A stretch of 11,638 nucleotides of DNA from Lentisphaerota bacterium (GTDB taxonomy: Bacteria; Verrucomicrobiota; Kiritimatiellia; UBA8416; JAFGTH01): assembly GCA_016934225.1 (NCBI GenBank), contig JAFGTH010000262.1, positions 1-11,638 on the forward strand, in the 5' to 3' direction. Of the stretch, positions 1 through 6,876 are shown piece by piece (the first letter of the stretch is position 1; each line of letters begins with the position of its first letter). The notes beneath the pieces were generated by a model. The model was not told where the DNA came from and did not search any database. It was given only the letters and a program-made list of their open reading frames with translations. The position numbers and the translations under genes are program-made.

Positions 1-812
1 CAACCATCCCATACACGTTCGCGCACACCCGCTTTTAATGACCAATCAACATTTTCTCTGACATCAAAACAGTAACATGTCGGACAGGTTAAAGTGCATG
101 ACCCGCACGAGAAACATTTTTCCGAGCGCTTGTCCCAGATTTCGTTGTCATATGACTTATCCAATAACTCCGGCCATTTGTCCGGCGAAACCGTAAGATT
201 GTGTTTCTTCATTAACTTTTCATTCTTTTCCCAGACAAAAGTTCTTGCCTTGAGAAGATCTTCATTCGCATCGTCCGCTTCTTTTAACATGCCGACAATG
301 GCTTCACCTTTATCGGTCCTTATATCGGCCACATAATGCTCACCGGTCAGCGTCAAAAGAATATCGAAGCCTTCGTCCACATGTGCCGTGCCCATAAAAC
401 CAGCAAAAGTATTCGACGAAACGTTCTGCACATCCACCGCAACAATTGTTGTCGCGGCACGACGCTTCATATAACGAGTATCGCAATGATCCTGCTCAAA
501 CAATTCGTCCATTTGCTTTATCGCGGCCACATCGTATGGATGAACACCCAACAATATCGTGGGGACTACTTCTTCCACACTTGTATAACCCTCATCTTCT
601 TTAAAAGTCAGAAGTCGCTCACAAGGCGGCTGTAGAAATTCTTTTGGAGGCAATATGGTAATATCATAGTCCAACCTAAGGTTGGCAGCCTTTCGAAGTT
701 CCGCGAACACAAACCTGTCGGCCTGCGCCTGAACCCCAATAACTCGTTGCCTGCCGATAAGAGAATCAACCCATTTACTCAAGGTCGCGCAATCAACCTT
801 TTTGATGCTCAT
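1..812 (-). CDS. hydB: Sulfhydrogenase beta / anaerobic sulfite reductase A-type 4Fe-4S protein (partial, C-terminus off left edge)
   Basis: This is a cytoplasmic iron-sulfur electron-transfer subunit of the HydB/AsrA family, which in known members carries electrons between a NiFe hydrogenase (or sulfite reductase) core and a flavin NAD(P)H subunit. The first 270 residues are visible. The cysteine-rich motif CFSCGSCTLTCPTCYCFDV (C233, C236, C239, C243, then C246 and C248) is the family signature for the first 4Fe-4S cluster. The second cluster would lie beyond the window edge. Family members are about 330-350 residues, so roughly 70 are missing. The ATG at 812 is preceded by AGAGGG about seven bases upstream. 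The upstream gap carries a Rex operator and a promoter, which suggests redox control. The name HydB rather than AsrA is an inference: the catalytic partner genes would lie to the left and are not seen. Confidence 0.8.
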   Translation of the reverse strand, partial: MSIKKVDCATLSKWVDSLIGRQRVIGVQAQADRFVFAELRKAANLRLDYDITILPPKEFLQPPCERLLTFKEDEGYTSVEEVVPTILLGVHPYDVAAIKQMDELFEQDHCDTRYMKRRAATTIVAVDVQNVSSNTFAGFMGTAHVDEGFDILLTLTGEHYVADIRTDKGEAIVGMLKEADDANEDLLKARTFVWEKNEKLMKKHNLTVSPDKWPELLDKSYDNEIWDKRSEKCFSCGSCTLTCPTCYCFDVRENVDWSLKAGVRERVWDG

Positions 813-919
813 AATCAGCCCTCTTGCCTTCTTATCCGTTCTTAGTACTGAGATCAAACCCGCTGCATTATCTTCTGTCCGTCAACTCGAACAGCTTTGC
901 ATCCTTAGCCCAGACACAC

Positions 920-936
920 TTTGTTGAATCAACAAA
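920..936. promoter_or_regulatory. Perfect 17-base palindrome at the predicted transcription start
   Basis: TTTGTTGAATCAACAAA is a perfect palindrome with 8-base arms and one central base. It begins immediately downstream of the -10 box of the HydB-like promoter, where a repressor would block initiation. The half-sites resemble Rex half-sites, but the spacing is three bases too short for a standard Rex site. It may be the site of a different regulator. Confidence 0.4.
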
Positions 937-966
937 TGTATACCGATTGCACGGAAAACTTGTCAA
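937..966 (-). promoter_or_regulatory. Sigma70-type promoter for the HydB-like gene
   Basis: On the minus strand a perfect -35 box TTGACA (966-961) is followed after 18 bases by TATACA (942-937). Transcription would start near 930, leaving a leader of about 118 bases before the ATG at 812. The Rex operator sits seven bases upstream of the -35 box. The assignment rests on sequence match alone. Confidence 0.5.
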
Positions 967-973
967 CACTGTT

Positions 974-991
974 TTGTGAAAAAATTAACAA
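974..991. promoter_or_regulatory. Rex operator
   Basis: The 18 bases TTGTGAAAAAATTAACAA consist of half-sites TTGTGAA and TTAACAA around a four-base A-rich centre. This matches the spacing and sequence of known Rex sites (TTGTGAA-N4-TTCACAA, with TTAACAA as a common variant). The site lies between rex and the HydB-like gene and abuts the -35 box of that gene's predicted promoter. Bound Rex would therefore be expected to block RNA polymerase when NADH is low. Confidence 0.7.
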
Positions 992-1015
992 TTTCTTCCA
1001 CAACAGCAAATTCGC

Positions 1016-1657
1016 CTATTTTGATGTGTTCAACAACATGCGATAAGAAAGCTCACGCAGGCTCGAAACGATTCGCATTTCAACGACAATAATGTCATTC
1101 GGAACAATAATATGGGCAAGGGTCATGTTTAAAATGCCTTTAACACCGGTCTTGATCAATATGTCGGCTGTATCTTGCGCAGCCCCTGCCGGCACGGCGA
1201 TAATAGCCATGTCTATTCGTTCCCGCCTCACAATACGCGCCAGGTTGCCCGTGCTTTCAATTTTCAGGACACCTACACGCTTACCAACTTTCCTCGCGTC
1301 ACTATCCAGTATTGCGCGAATATGAAACCCGCGTTTGCCAAATTCCTCATGCTTCACCAAAGCACGTCCCAAATTACCCGCGCCTATTACCATAATATTC
1401 CATACCTTGTCAGCGCCAAGAACAGCCGATATTGATGCCTCAAGTCGAACAGTCTCGTAACCACGCTTTGCAATGCCGTAATAGTCAAGATGCGACAAAT
1501 CCTGCCGAACTGTTGAACTGGTAAGATCCAGCGCTTTCGCCATCTCTTGCGATGACACCCATTTCACATTTGACGCGCGTAATATCTGCACACGCGTCAG
1601 ATATGCCGTCAAACGCTTGATTACCGATTGTGGTATCCTTCTTTCATCTGTTGCCAT
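1016..1657 (-). CDS. rex: Redox-sensing transcriptional repressor Rex
   Basis: Rex is a cytoplasmic homodimeric repressor that binds DNA when NAD+ dominates and lets go when NADH rises, controlling fermentative and anaerobic respiratory genes. The 213-residue product has the usual length. It starts with the family-like IPQSVIKRLTAYL, followed by a winged helix with VRQDLSHLDYYG (about residues 50-61). A Rossmann domain then carries the NAD-binding loop GAGNLGRAL (from about 92), AIIAVPAGAAQDTAD and GVKGILN, and a C-terminal swapped helix follows. The wing normally reads FGKRGVGY; here it is IAKRGYET, a small departure. I chose ATG 1657 because it fits family N-termini. An in-frame TTG at 1696 would add 13 residues, but its TTGACA could equally be a promoter element. 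A Rex operator lies just past the 3' end. Confidence 0.93.
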   Translation of the reverse strand: MATDERRIPQSVIKRLTAYLTRVQILRASNVKWVSSQEMAKALDLTSSTVRQDLSHLDYYGIAKRGYETVRLEASISAVLGADKVWNIMVIGAGNLGRALVKHEEFGKRGFHIRAILDSDARKVGKRVGVLKIESTGNLARIVRRERIDMAIIAVPAGAAQDTADILIKTGVKGILNMTLAHIIVPNDIIVVEMRIVSSLRELSYRMLLNTSK

Positions 1658-1731
1658 ATTAGGCTTGTTGGTAATGGGAATCCCTATTCTTGTCAATTAC
1701 TCTCTGTTGTCTACCGACATGAATTGCGCAC

Positions 1732-1766
1732 ATATCCAGTTTTTGCTTGCGAATATGCCTGGATAT
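1732..1766. repeat. 8-bp inverted repeat in the rex/metallopeptidase divergent gap
   Basis: ATATCCAG (1732-1739) and CTGGATAT (1759-1766) are perfect reverse complements separated by 19 bases. They lie in the 154-base gap between the divergent starts of rex and the metallopeptidase gene. This could be an operator with half-sites about 27 bases apart centre to centre, or chance. No Rex-type site was seen in this gap, and I could not find a convincing promoter for either gene. Confidence 0.25.
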
Positions 1767-1801
1767 AAGCTTATTCTGAAGGGGTCATAAACGTGTTGAA
1801 T

Positions 1802-1805
1802 GGAG
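1802..1805 (+). promoter_or_regulatory. Ribosome binding site deciding the metallopeptidase start
   Basis: GGAG lies six bases upstream of the ATG at 1812 and inside the longer reading frame that begins at 1800. It argues for the shorter product starting MPNLDQ. Confidence 0.5.
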
Positions 1806-1811
1806 TTTTAT

Positions 1812-2819
1812 ATGCCGAATTTGGATCAAATGACCAACGACGAACTTCTCAATATGCGATTTTGCGATCTTGACCTTCATATCACAGGAACATGGATTGA
1901 GACCTGTATCGAACAACTGCGTTCCGAGTTGACCTTGCACAATATCTCGTTCCATCCGACTTGCTTCCTTGCGGATGAATGGCTCTGTCCCGACAATGAA
2001 CCGGTCGTGGGAATAGCTTTCTTCCTGGCACATCCACGACTCTGTAAACTCGAAAAGGAGATGATGTTGGAAGCCGAGGGAGGAACAAAAGCATCCTGCA
2101 TGCAATTGCTGCGCCATGAAACCGGCCATGCGCTGAATTACGCCTACGGCCTGTATCGCCGAAAAAAATGGCGTAAAATTTTTGGTCCGTTCTCAAAAGA
2201 ATATCCGGACAGATACCGGTATCAACCGTACAGCAAGCGATATGTCCGCCATCTCGACGACTGGTACGCACAATATCATCCCGACGAAGATTTCGCAGAA
2301 ACATTCGCCGTCTGGCTCGACCCAAAATCAGATTGGCGCAATCGGTACGCACGCTGGAAAGCCATCGAGAAACTGGAGTATGTGGATGACATAGCGCGGG
2401 ACATAACCGGTAAACCGCCGATCAAAAATGAAGGAGTCCGCTATTGGGATGTCGCCAGCATGAAAACGACACTCAGAACATACTACAAACGAAAACAGCG
2501 CTTTTACGCCGAAGATTACCCTGATTTCCATGATTTCCATCTCCGGGACATGTTTCCTATGCCACCCGGCGACGAAACAATTCCAGCGCATAAGATAATT
2601 CAAAACCACAGGCGACAGATTCTCCAATATGTGGCCTCTTGTAGCCGTGAAAAAAAATATGTGGTCGCCGGCCTTCTCAAAGACCTTTCGTCACGATGCC
2701 GAAACCTGAATCTGTATGCCGTTGACAATGCAGATGCTACAATGCGCCTGGCTGTTTATGTGACCGCATTAACAATGAACTACTCTTACACAGGAAGCTT
2801 CAGAAAGAACAAGAAATGA
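1812..2819 (+). CDS. Putative zinc-binding metallopeptidase (HExxH, gluzincin-like)
   Basis: This 335-residue soluble protein has no signal peptide or membrane segment. Residues 102-106 read HETGH, the HExxH zinc-binding and catalytic motif. About 57 residues later DEDFAETFAVWLD supplies a probable third ligand (E163), a gluzincin-type arrangement. The HETGHALNYAYGL and PDEDFAETFAVW signatures resemble the family annotated as putative zinc-binding metallopeptidase (Peptidase_Mx-like), whose substrates are unknown. The C-terminal third is basic and ends in KNKK. The start at 1812 is favoured over ATG 1800 because GGAG at 1802-1805 gives a six-base spacer, whereas nothing comparable precedes 1800. 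The stop overlaps the next gene by four bases (ATGA), so the two are very likely translated together. It may process or trim the product of the ligase next door, but that is inference. Confidence 0.8.
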   Translation: MPNLDQMTNDELLNMRFCDLDLHITGTWIETCIEQLRSELTLHNISFHPTCFLADEWLCPDNEPVVGIAFFLAHPRLCKLEKEMMLEAEGGTKASCMQLLRHETGHALNYAYGLYRRKKWRKIFGPFSKEYPDRYRYQPYSKRYVRHLDDWYAQYHPDEDFAETFAVWLDPKSDWRNRYARWKAIEKLEYVDDIARDITGKPPIKNEGVRYWDVASMKTTLRTYYKRKQRFYAEDYPDFHDFHLRDMFPMPPGDETIPAHKIIQNHRRQILQYVASCSREKKYVVAGLLKDLSSRCRNLNLYAVDNADATMRLAVYVTALTMNYSYTGSFRKNKK

Positions 2820-3841
2820 AGAAACTGGAAGTGCTGGTGGTATTCGACAGCGCAGGAACTCCTCCGGAAAATCAGGACTTTACTGAGGAGTTCAAAACAA
2901 ACGCATGGTTCGCCGAGTCATCTGTTGTGAAAGAATTACGACGCATGGGACACACAGTCCACACCCTGGGCATATATGATGATGTCTCTTTGCTCGTAGA
3001 CAATCTGAAGGACAAGCCGCCCGATATCGTCTTTAATCTAACCGAGCTTTTCATGGGTAAGGCGCACCTGGATAAAAACATTCCCGCTTTGCTCGAACTC
3101 ATGAACGTGCGCTACACGGGATGTTCAGCCGGTAGTCTTGAACTTTGTAATAATAAGGCTCTTAGCAAAAAAATACTTATGTACCATCGAATCATGGTGC
3201 CGCGTTTTTTCACCTTCAAAAAAGGCAAAAAAATCAGCATCCCAAAGAAACTCCGCTTTCCTGTTATAATCAAACCATTGCGCGAAGAAGCTTCAACCGG
3301 AATATCGCAGGCATCATACGCTACAAATGAATCTCGCTTTCTTGAACGCGTACAATTCATCCACGATAATATGAATATGAATGCCATAGCGGAGGAATAC
3401 ATAGAAGGACGCGAAATTTACGTCAGCGTTATAGGCGCACAACGACTTCTCGCATTCCCAATCCGCGATATGAAATTCTCCAAGGTTCCTGACGGAGAAC
3501 CGCATATAGCAACGTACAAGGCAAAATGGGACGAGGAATACAGAAAAAAATGGGGCATCAGCAATGGTTTCGCCGACGATCTTCCCAACTCTGTTACGAA
3601 GCAAATCCACAGAACCTGTAAACGCGCCTACCGGGCGTTAAGTATAGACGGCTACGCCAGATTCGATTGCCGTTTAACCGATACAGACAAGCTATACGTA
3701 ATTGAGGCTAACGGTAATCCCGACTTGGCGCCAGATGACGAATTCGCCGAATCCGCCCAACGCGGCGGATGTTCTTATGACAGATTGCTGGCCAGAATCC
3801 TTAACCTCGGTCTCGAACGGGAAGACATCATAATGCTATAG
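2816..3841 (+). CDS. ATP-grasp ligase, D-alanine-D-alanine ligase-like
   Basis: This 341-residue cytoplasmic enzyme has the three-part ATP-grasp architecture. An N-terminal domain (1-115) holds EVLVVFDSAG and DIVFNLTE. The central domain has the ATP-binding lysine in VIIKPLREEASTGIS (K153) and the adenine-contact segment AEEYIEGREIYV. A C-terminal domain carries the Mg ligands in ARFDCRL (D284) and VIEANGNPDL (E297, N299). Enzymes of this fold join a carboxylate to an amine through an acyl phosphate. Cell-wall Ddl proteins normally end the metal site with EVNTxPG, while this one reads EANGNPDLAPDDE, so a substrate other than D-alanine is likely. It overlaps the metallopeptidase stop codon by four bases and has only a weak ribosome binding site, consistent with translational coupling. 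Its 3' end lies eight bases from the convergent SprT-like gene. Confidence 0.85.
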   Translation: MKKLEVLVVFDSAGTPPENQDFTEEFKTNAWFAESSVVKELRRMGHTVHTLGIYDDVSLLVDNLKDKPPDIVFNLTELFMGKAHLDKNIPALLELMNVRYTGCSAGSLELCNNKALSKKILMYHRIMVPRFFTFKKGKKISIPKKLRFPVIIKPLREEASTGISQASYATNESRFLERVQFIHDNMNMNAIAEEYIEGREIYVSVIGAQRLLAFPIRDMKFSKVPDGEPHIATYKAKWDEEYRKKWGISNGFADDLPNSVTKQIHRTCKRAYRALSIDGYARFDCRLTDTDKLYVIEANGNPDLAPDDEFAESAQRGGCSYDRLLARILNLGLEREDIIML

Positions 3842-3849
3842 TTGCCCGT

Positions 3850-4623
3850 TCATGGCAGAATCGTATCCAAGAGGCATCTTGATATTTTCTGCATTCGGGC
3901 CAAATCAGGAAAAGTCCGCTCAAGCGCTTTGAATTGAGCTGAGTGATGATAGCGCCTGCCTTGTATTCTCAGCGCGGGAACAACCGCATGCAGCATTTCG
4001 TGAAACACGATATAGCGAACGAATTCCTCGGGCACCCTCTCGTCGTCAAGTTGCGGATGAATCCGGATACAACCGGTGTGTGCATTCCAGGAGCCAAAAC
4101 GGATTGATCGAGATTTCCTTCGTCCGCGACGCACGACCGGTTGACGCCCCCAACAAATCGCGCATGATACCCGACCATTAAAGAACTGACCGTTGACCGA
4201 TTCGGCTATGAGCTTCAGATCATACACTTGTCCCATTGTTTTCTTCGCACCTTGTCCCTTGCGGCTGTTGATCGGCTCAATGTCCGCCGCAAATTGAGAT
4301 ACCACACGCCATGCTTCACGACAATGTGTCCGAATATACCGGACAAGCGCATCAATTACATCATGCGGCGCTTGGAGAAACCCCTCGTGCAATCTGAGCG
4401 ACAGCACACCGTGCGGCATTTGCCTGATTGACGCCATGGTAACCTGGTTCCTGGTCAGAACAAGACGAACCGATTGCGATACCCGCTTGTTGATAAACTC
4501 TTGCAGCGATGACAGTGTCCACACATCGTCGCCGCAGGGAAAAAGTTCGTATTGCGATTCCACAACTACGCTCTCGGCTCCATTCTCAAACCTGTTGCGG
4601 CAGCAGAACACCGGAAAGAGCAT
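3850..4623 (-). CDS. SprT-like zinc metalloprotease-domain protein
   Basis: The protein has about 257 residues. Its C-terminal half looks like a SprT-like metalloprotease domain: HEMLH at about 208-212 gives the HExxH site, and RYHHSAQFKALE supplies a third histidine at about 227 in the HxxxF context typical of SprT. YDLKLIAESVNGQFFNGRV (about 134-152) matches the domain's opening. The first 130 or so residues are not recognisable and are not usual for short SprT proteins. Relatives include Spartan-type DNA-protein crosslink proteases and many uncharacterised bacterial proteins, so the substrate is unknown. ATG 4623 is preceded by AGGCGG. An in-frame TTG at 4644, abutting the rnfD stop, would add seven residues. 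It is the last gene of the rnf run, though a functional link with Rnf is not evident. Confidence 0.8.
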   Translation of the reverse strand: MLFPVFCCRNRFENGAESVVVESQYELFPCGDDVWTLSSLQEFINKRVSQSVRLVLTRNQVTMASIRQMPHGVLSLRLHEGFLQAPHDVIDALVRYIRTHCREAWRVVSQFAADIEPINSRKGQGAKKTMGQVYDLKLIAESVNGQFFNGRVSCAICWGRQPVVRRGRRKSRSIRFGSWNAHTGCIRIHPQLDDERVPEEFVRYIVFHEMLHAVVPALRIQGRRYHHSAQFKALERTFPDLARMQKISRCLLDTILP

Positions 4624-4644
4624 CGCTCCGCCGCCTGAACTCAA

Positions 4645-5637
4645 TCACGGCATTCCACACACACAAACACTGTCCTGTGATCTTGCTTTCGCGCGCCGCC
4701 GCAACAAATACGCGCGGCCCTGGAACGCAATCCGATCCAGTGTTGGTCCGAGTAAATTGACGAACAGTACGGCCAGGACAACACCTTCCGGATAGAAACC
4801 ATGTTTGCGTATACCCGCATTCAACGCACCTGCAAGTACGCCGGCCGCAAGTCGGCCAAACTTTGACCCTGGCATACTTCGCGGATCAGTAACAATGTAA
4901 ACCGCGGTGAAGATCGTCGCCCCCGCGGCCAGATGAATGCCGAGCGGCATATCAAGCGCAACGCATGTCAGCGCAAAACCGGCAATATACATGACGCCGG
5001 ATCGCCAATCCAGTATGCCCAACATGTACAGCACAAGGCCACATAACAACGTCAACAGCGGCAGAACTTCGCCCGGCGCCCCCGGCAAGATGGCGTAGAT
5101 GCCTTCCCAATCGCCGTGGATATCACCCATCCAGATCTTGAGCGGCGAGTACGCCACACCCTCGGACGCCTGCAAACCAAGCGGTGTGGCCGAGCTGAGC
5201 GCGTCAATCTCCGCACCGGGCGCCAACCATGTTTGAATTGAATCGGCAAAGACCAGCATCATAAACAGGCGTCCCAGTAACATCGGGTTAACTCGAAGCG
5301 CTCCCGGATCCACGACCCGTTTGCCAAAGAGAATTGCCACAAGCAGGCCTGCTACGATTTGCCACCATGGAATGCGGGCCGGCACGCTCAGTACCAGGAG
5401 CGCGGCGGTAACCAGTGTGCTGGCGCGCGGCAGCGCAAGGCGCCCGTCCTTAAGTAGTACATAGAAAATATCTATGAGAGACGCCAGCACCAGATACAGC
5501 GCATACCGGGCTGGAAACTGAGCATCGTAGCGAAGCCCAAAATGGACCGTGGCAACGGTCAAACAAGCCAGCATGCCTGTCATCATGTCGCGCGCATTCG
5601 GCCCACGTCGCAGAAAAGGGGAAACGATGGTATTCAT
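4645..5637 (-). CDS. rnfD: Rnf electron-transport complex subunit D (NqrB/RnfD family)
   Basis: This integral membrane protein of 330 residues has about ten hydrophobic segments. RnfD carries a covalently bound FMN and passes electrons across the membrane in the ferredoxin:NAD+ oxidoreductase complex, coupled to ion movement. The flavinylation motif is seen as SSATPLG (T151); most RnfD proteins have SGATPL, so the first glycine is replaced by serine. The late segment YIVTDPRSMPGSKFGRLAAG matches the family's conserved TDP loop. The ATG at 5637 overlaps the rnfC stop as ATGA, which supports this start over an upstream in-frame one at 5727 that would run deep into rnfC. The C-terminus is basic and then ends in SVCVCGMP. 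It is coupled to rnfC upstream and touches the SprT-like gene downstream. Confidence 0.9.
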   Translation of the reverse strand: MNTIVSPFLRRGPNARDMMTGMLACLTVATVHFGLRYDAQFPARYALYLVLASLIDIFYVLLKDGRLALPRASTLVTAALLVLSVPARIPWWQIVAGLLVAILFGKRVVDPGALRVNPMLLGRLFMMLVFADSIQTWLAPGAEIDALSSATPLGLQASEGVAYSPLKIWMGDIHGDWEGIYAILPGAPGEVLPLLTLLCGLVLYMLGILDWRSGVMYIAGFALTCVALDMPLGIHLAAGATIFTAVYIVTDPRSMPGSKFGRLAAGVLAGALNAGIRKHGFYPEGVVLAVLFVNLLGPTLDRIAFQGRAYLLRRRAKARSQDSVCVCGMP

Positions 5638-6860
5638 GCGCGCAGTCCTCTCTTGGCGTCTCTGAAATACTGAACGAGCGGAATTTCGGCCGGGCAAACT
5701 GCCGAACAAGCGCCGCACAAAAAGCACTCGTCTAATTGCGTCGCAAGCGCGGGAGATCGTCTTCCGCTCTTAATGCGCTCAACCATGCCGATGGGATGCA
5801 GATTCAGCGGACACACATCGAAACACGCCCCGCACAGAAGGCATGGTTCTTCAGGCCGGATCAAACGTCTCAGAATTGGCTGTACGAAGATCGCATTCGT
5901 TCCCTTAAGAATCGGTGTCTTTGGCGTAGCGCGCGCACCCATCATTAGGCCACCGGTAACCAGCAAGTGTGCCTCGGGATTATAGCCGATGCCATATGTG
6001 TTCAGTATATGAGAAAGGGCCGTTCCAATTGGAACGAGCAGGTTACGGGTTGGTCGGGACGGTGTAACAAGACTCAATGGACGCAGAATAGACGGTTCGC
6101 GATACAACTGCCACCGACCTATTGCCCACAACGATGCGACACTTAGCACCAGGTAGCCGCATTGCACAGGCAAAAGTCCCGCGGGCGGCATCCGACCATC
6201 GAGGCGCGCCACGATCAGTTTCTCTGCGCCGGCCGGGTAACGGTTCGGCATGGTCAAAACATCAGCGGCACACGAAGCGGCAAAGGAACCAATATGATTT
6301 GCGGCGGTACGTTTGACCACCAAAACACGCCGCTTTATGGCAAGCGCCGCTGTAACACAGTCAATACCGGAACGCACCGTGTCTGTGTCGTGAAGTATCA
6401 ACGCCTCATCAATCTGAATTCCTGGCTCGCATTCTACGGCATTGACGACCAGCGTGTGGATCTGCCATCCAGTTCCCAGTTTGACGGATGCTGGAAACAT
6501 GCCCCCCCCCATCCCGACAAGTCCCATCTCGCGCGCTATCCGTGCGAGATCAGCCGCGTTCTGCGGGCAAGACGTTTCTTTGAGTGCGGATACAGTGGAA
6601 GGAGCCAACCCACGCCGAATAACAATCTGCTCAGCATCGGCCCGTTCCACAACGCCTGAGACAGAGGCATGCATGGCCAGAGACTCGCCTTGCGCCACAA
6701 TTTCTCCTTCCGCAACCGCAGCACCTGTCTGGACAATTGGCGCGACCCTGCAACGGTTGATCCCGGCGTCCATCGAAAAACTCACCTGCTCCGGCAATGG
6801 CTCAAGCCGTTCCAGTGGTGCGATATCGCCACCTTGCCATGGTCGAATACGTCGTCTCAA
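5634..6860 (-). CDS. rnfC: Rnf electron-transport complex subunit C
   Basis: RnfC is the membrane-associated cytoplasmic subunit that binds NADH and FMN and relays electrons through two 4Fe-4S clusters. The visible features are an N-terminal biotinyl-like domain (VQTGAAVAEGEIVAQ, HASVSGVVE), the glycine-rich FMN/NADH loop GLVGMGGGMFPASVKL, and VVNAVECEPGIQIDEAL. Two cluster motifs follow, CLLCGACFDVC (C340-C350) and CFLCGACSAVC (C379-C389). The length of about 408 residues is a little short, since many RnfC proteins are 430 or more, and there is no long C-terminal extension. I chose TTG 6860, preceded by GGAG with a nine-base spacer and 16 bases after the rnfG stop. The only upstream in-frame start (ATG 6953) would overlap rnfG by 77 bases and adds non-conserved sequence. 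A run of nine G encodes the glycine loop. Confidence 0.9.
   Translation of the reverse strand: MRRRIRPWQGGDIAPLERLEPLPEQVSFSMDAGINRCRVAPIVQTGAAVAEGEIVAQGESLAMHASVSGVVERADAEQIVIRRGLAPSTVSALKETSCPQNAADLARIAREMGLVGMGGGMFPASVKLGTGWQIHTLVVNAVECEPGIQIDEALILHDTDTVRSGIDCVTAALAIKRRVLVVKRTAANHIGSFAASCAADVLTMPNRYPAGAEKLIVARLDGRMPPAGLLPVQCGYLVLSVASLWAIGRWQLYREPSILRPLSLVTPSRPTRNLLVPIGTALSHILNTYGIGYNPEAHLLVTGGLMMGARATPKTPILKGTNAIFVQPILRRLIRPEEPCLLCGACFDVCPLNLHPIGMVERIKSGRRSPALATQLDECFLCGACSAVCPAEIPLVQYFRDAKRGLRA
6502..6510 (-). repeat. Homopolymer of nine G (coding strand) inside rnfC
   Basis: Nine C on the plus strand, and so nine G on the coding strand, encode part of the GMGGGMFP cofactor-binding loop of RnfC. 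The reading frame is intact as given. Such tracts are prone to replication slippage and to sequencing error. Confidence 0.9.
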
Positions 6861-6876
6861 ATTGCGGATCTCCGGC

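Noticed and set aside
94..635. Two plus-strand open frames of 80 and 99 codons
   Set aside because: They are antisense to the HydB-like gene, whose cysteine motif and uninterrupted 270 codons are convincing.
2816..3841. Naming the ATP-grasp gene ddl (cell-wall D-Ala-D-Ala ligase)
   Set aside because: The metal-site motif differs from EVNTxPG, and the neighbour is a peptidase rather than mur or fts genes.
3842..3849. A shared terminator between the convergent ATP-grasp and SprT-like genes
   Set aside because: Only eight bases separate the stop codons and I see no hairpin with a T run at the junction.
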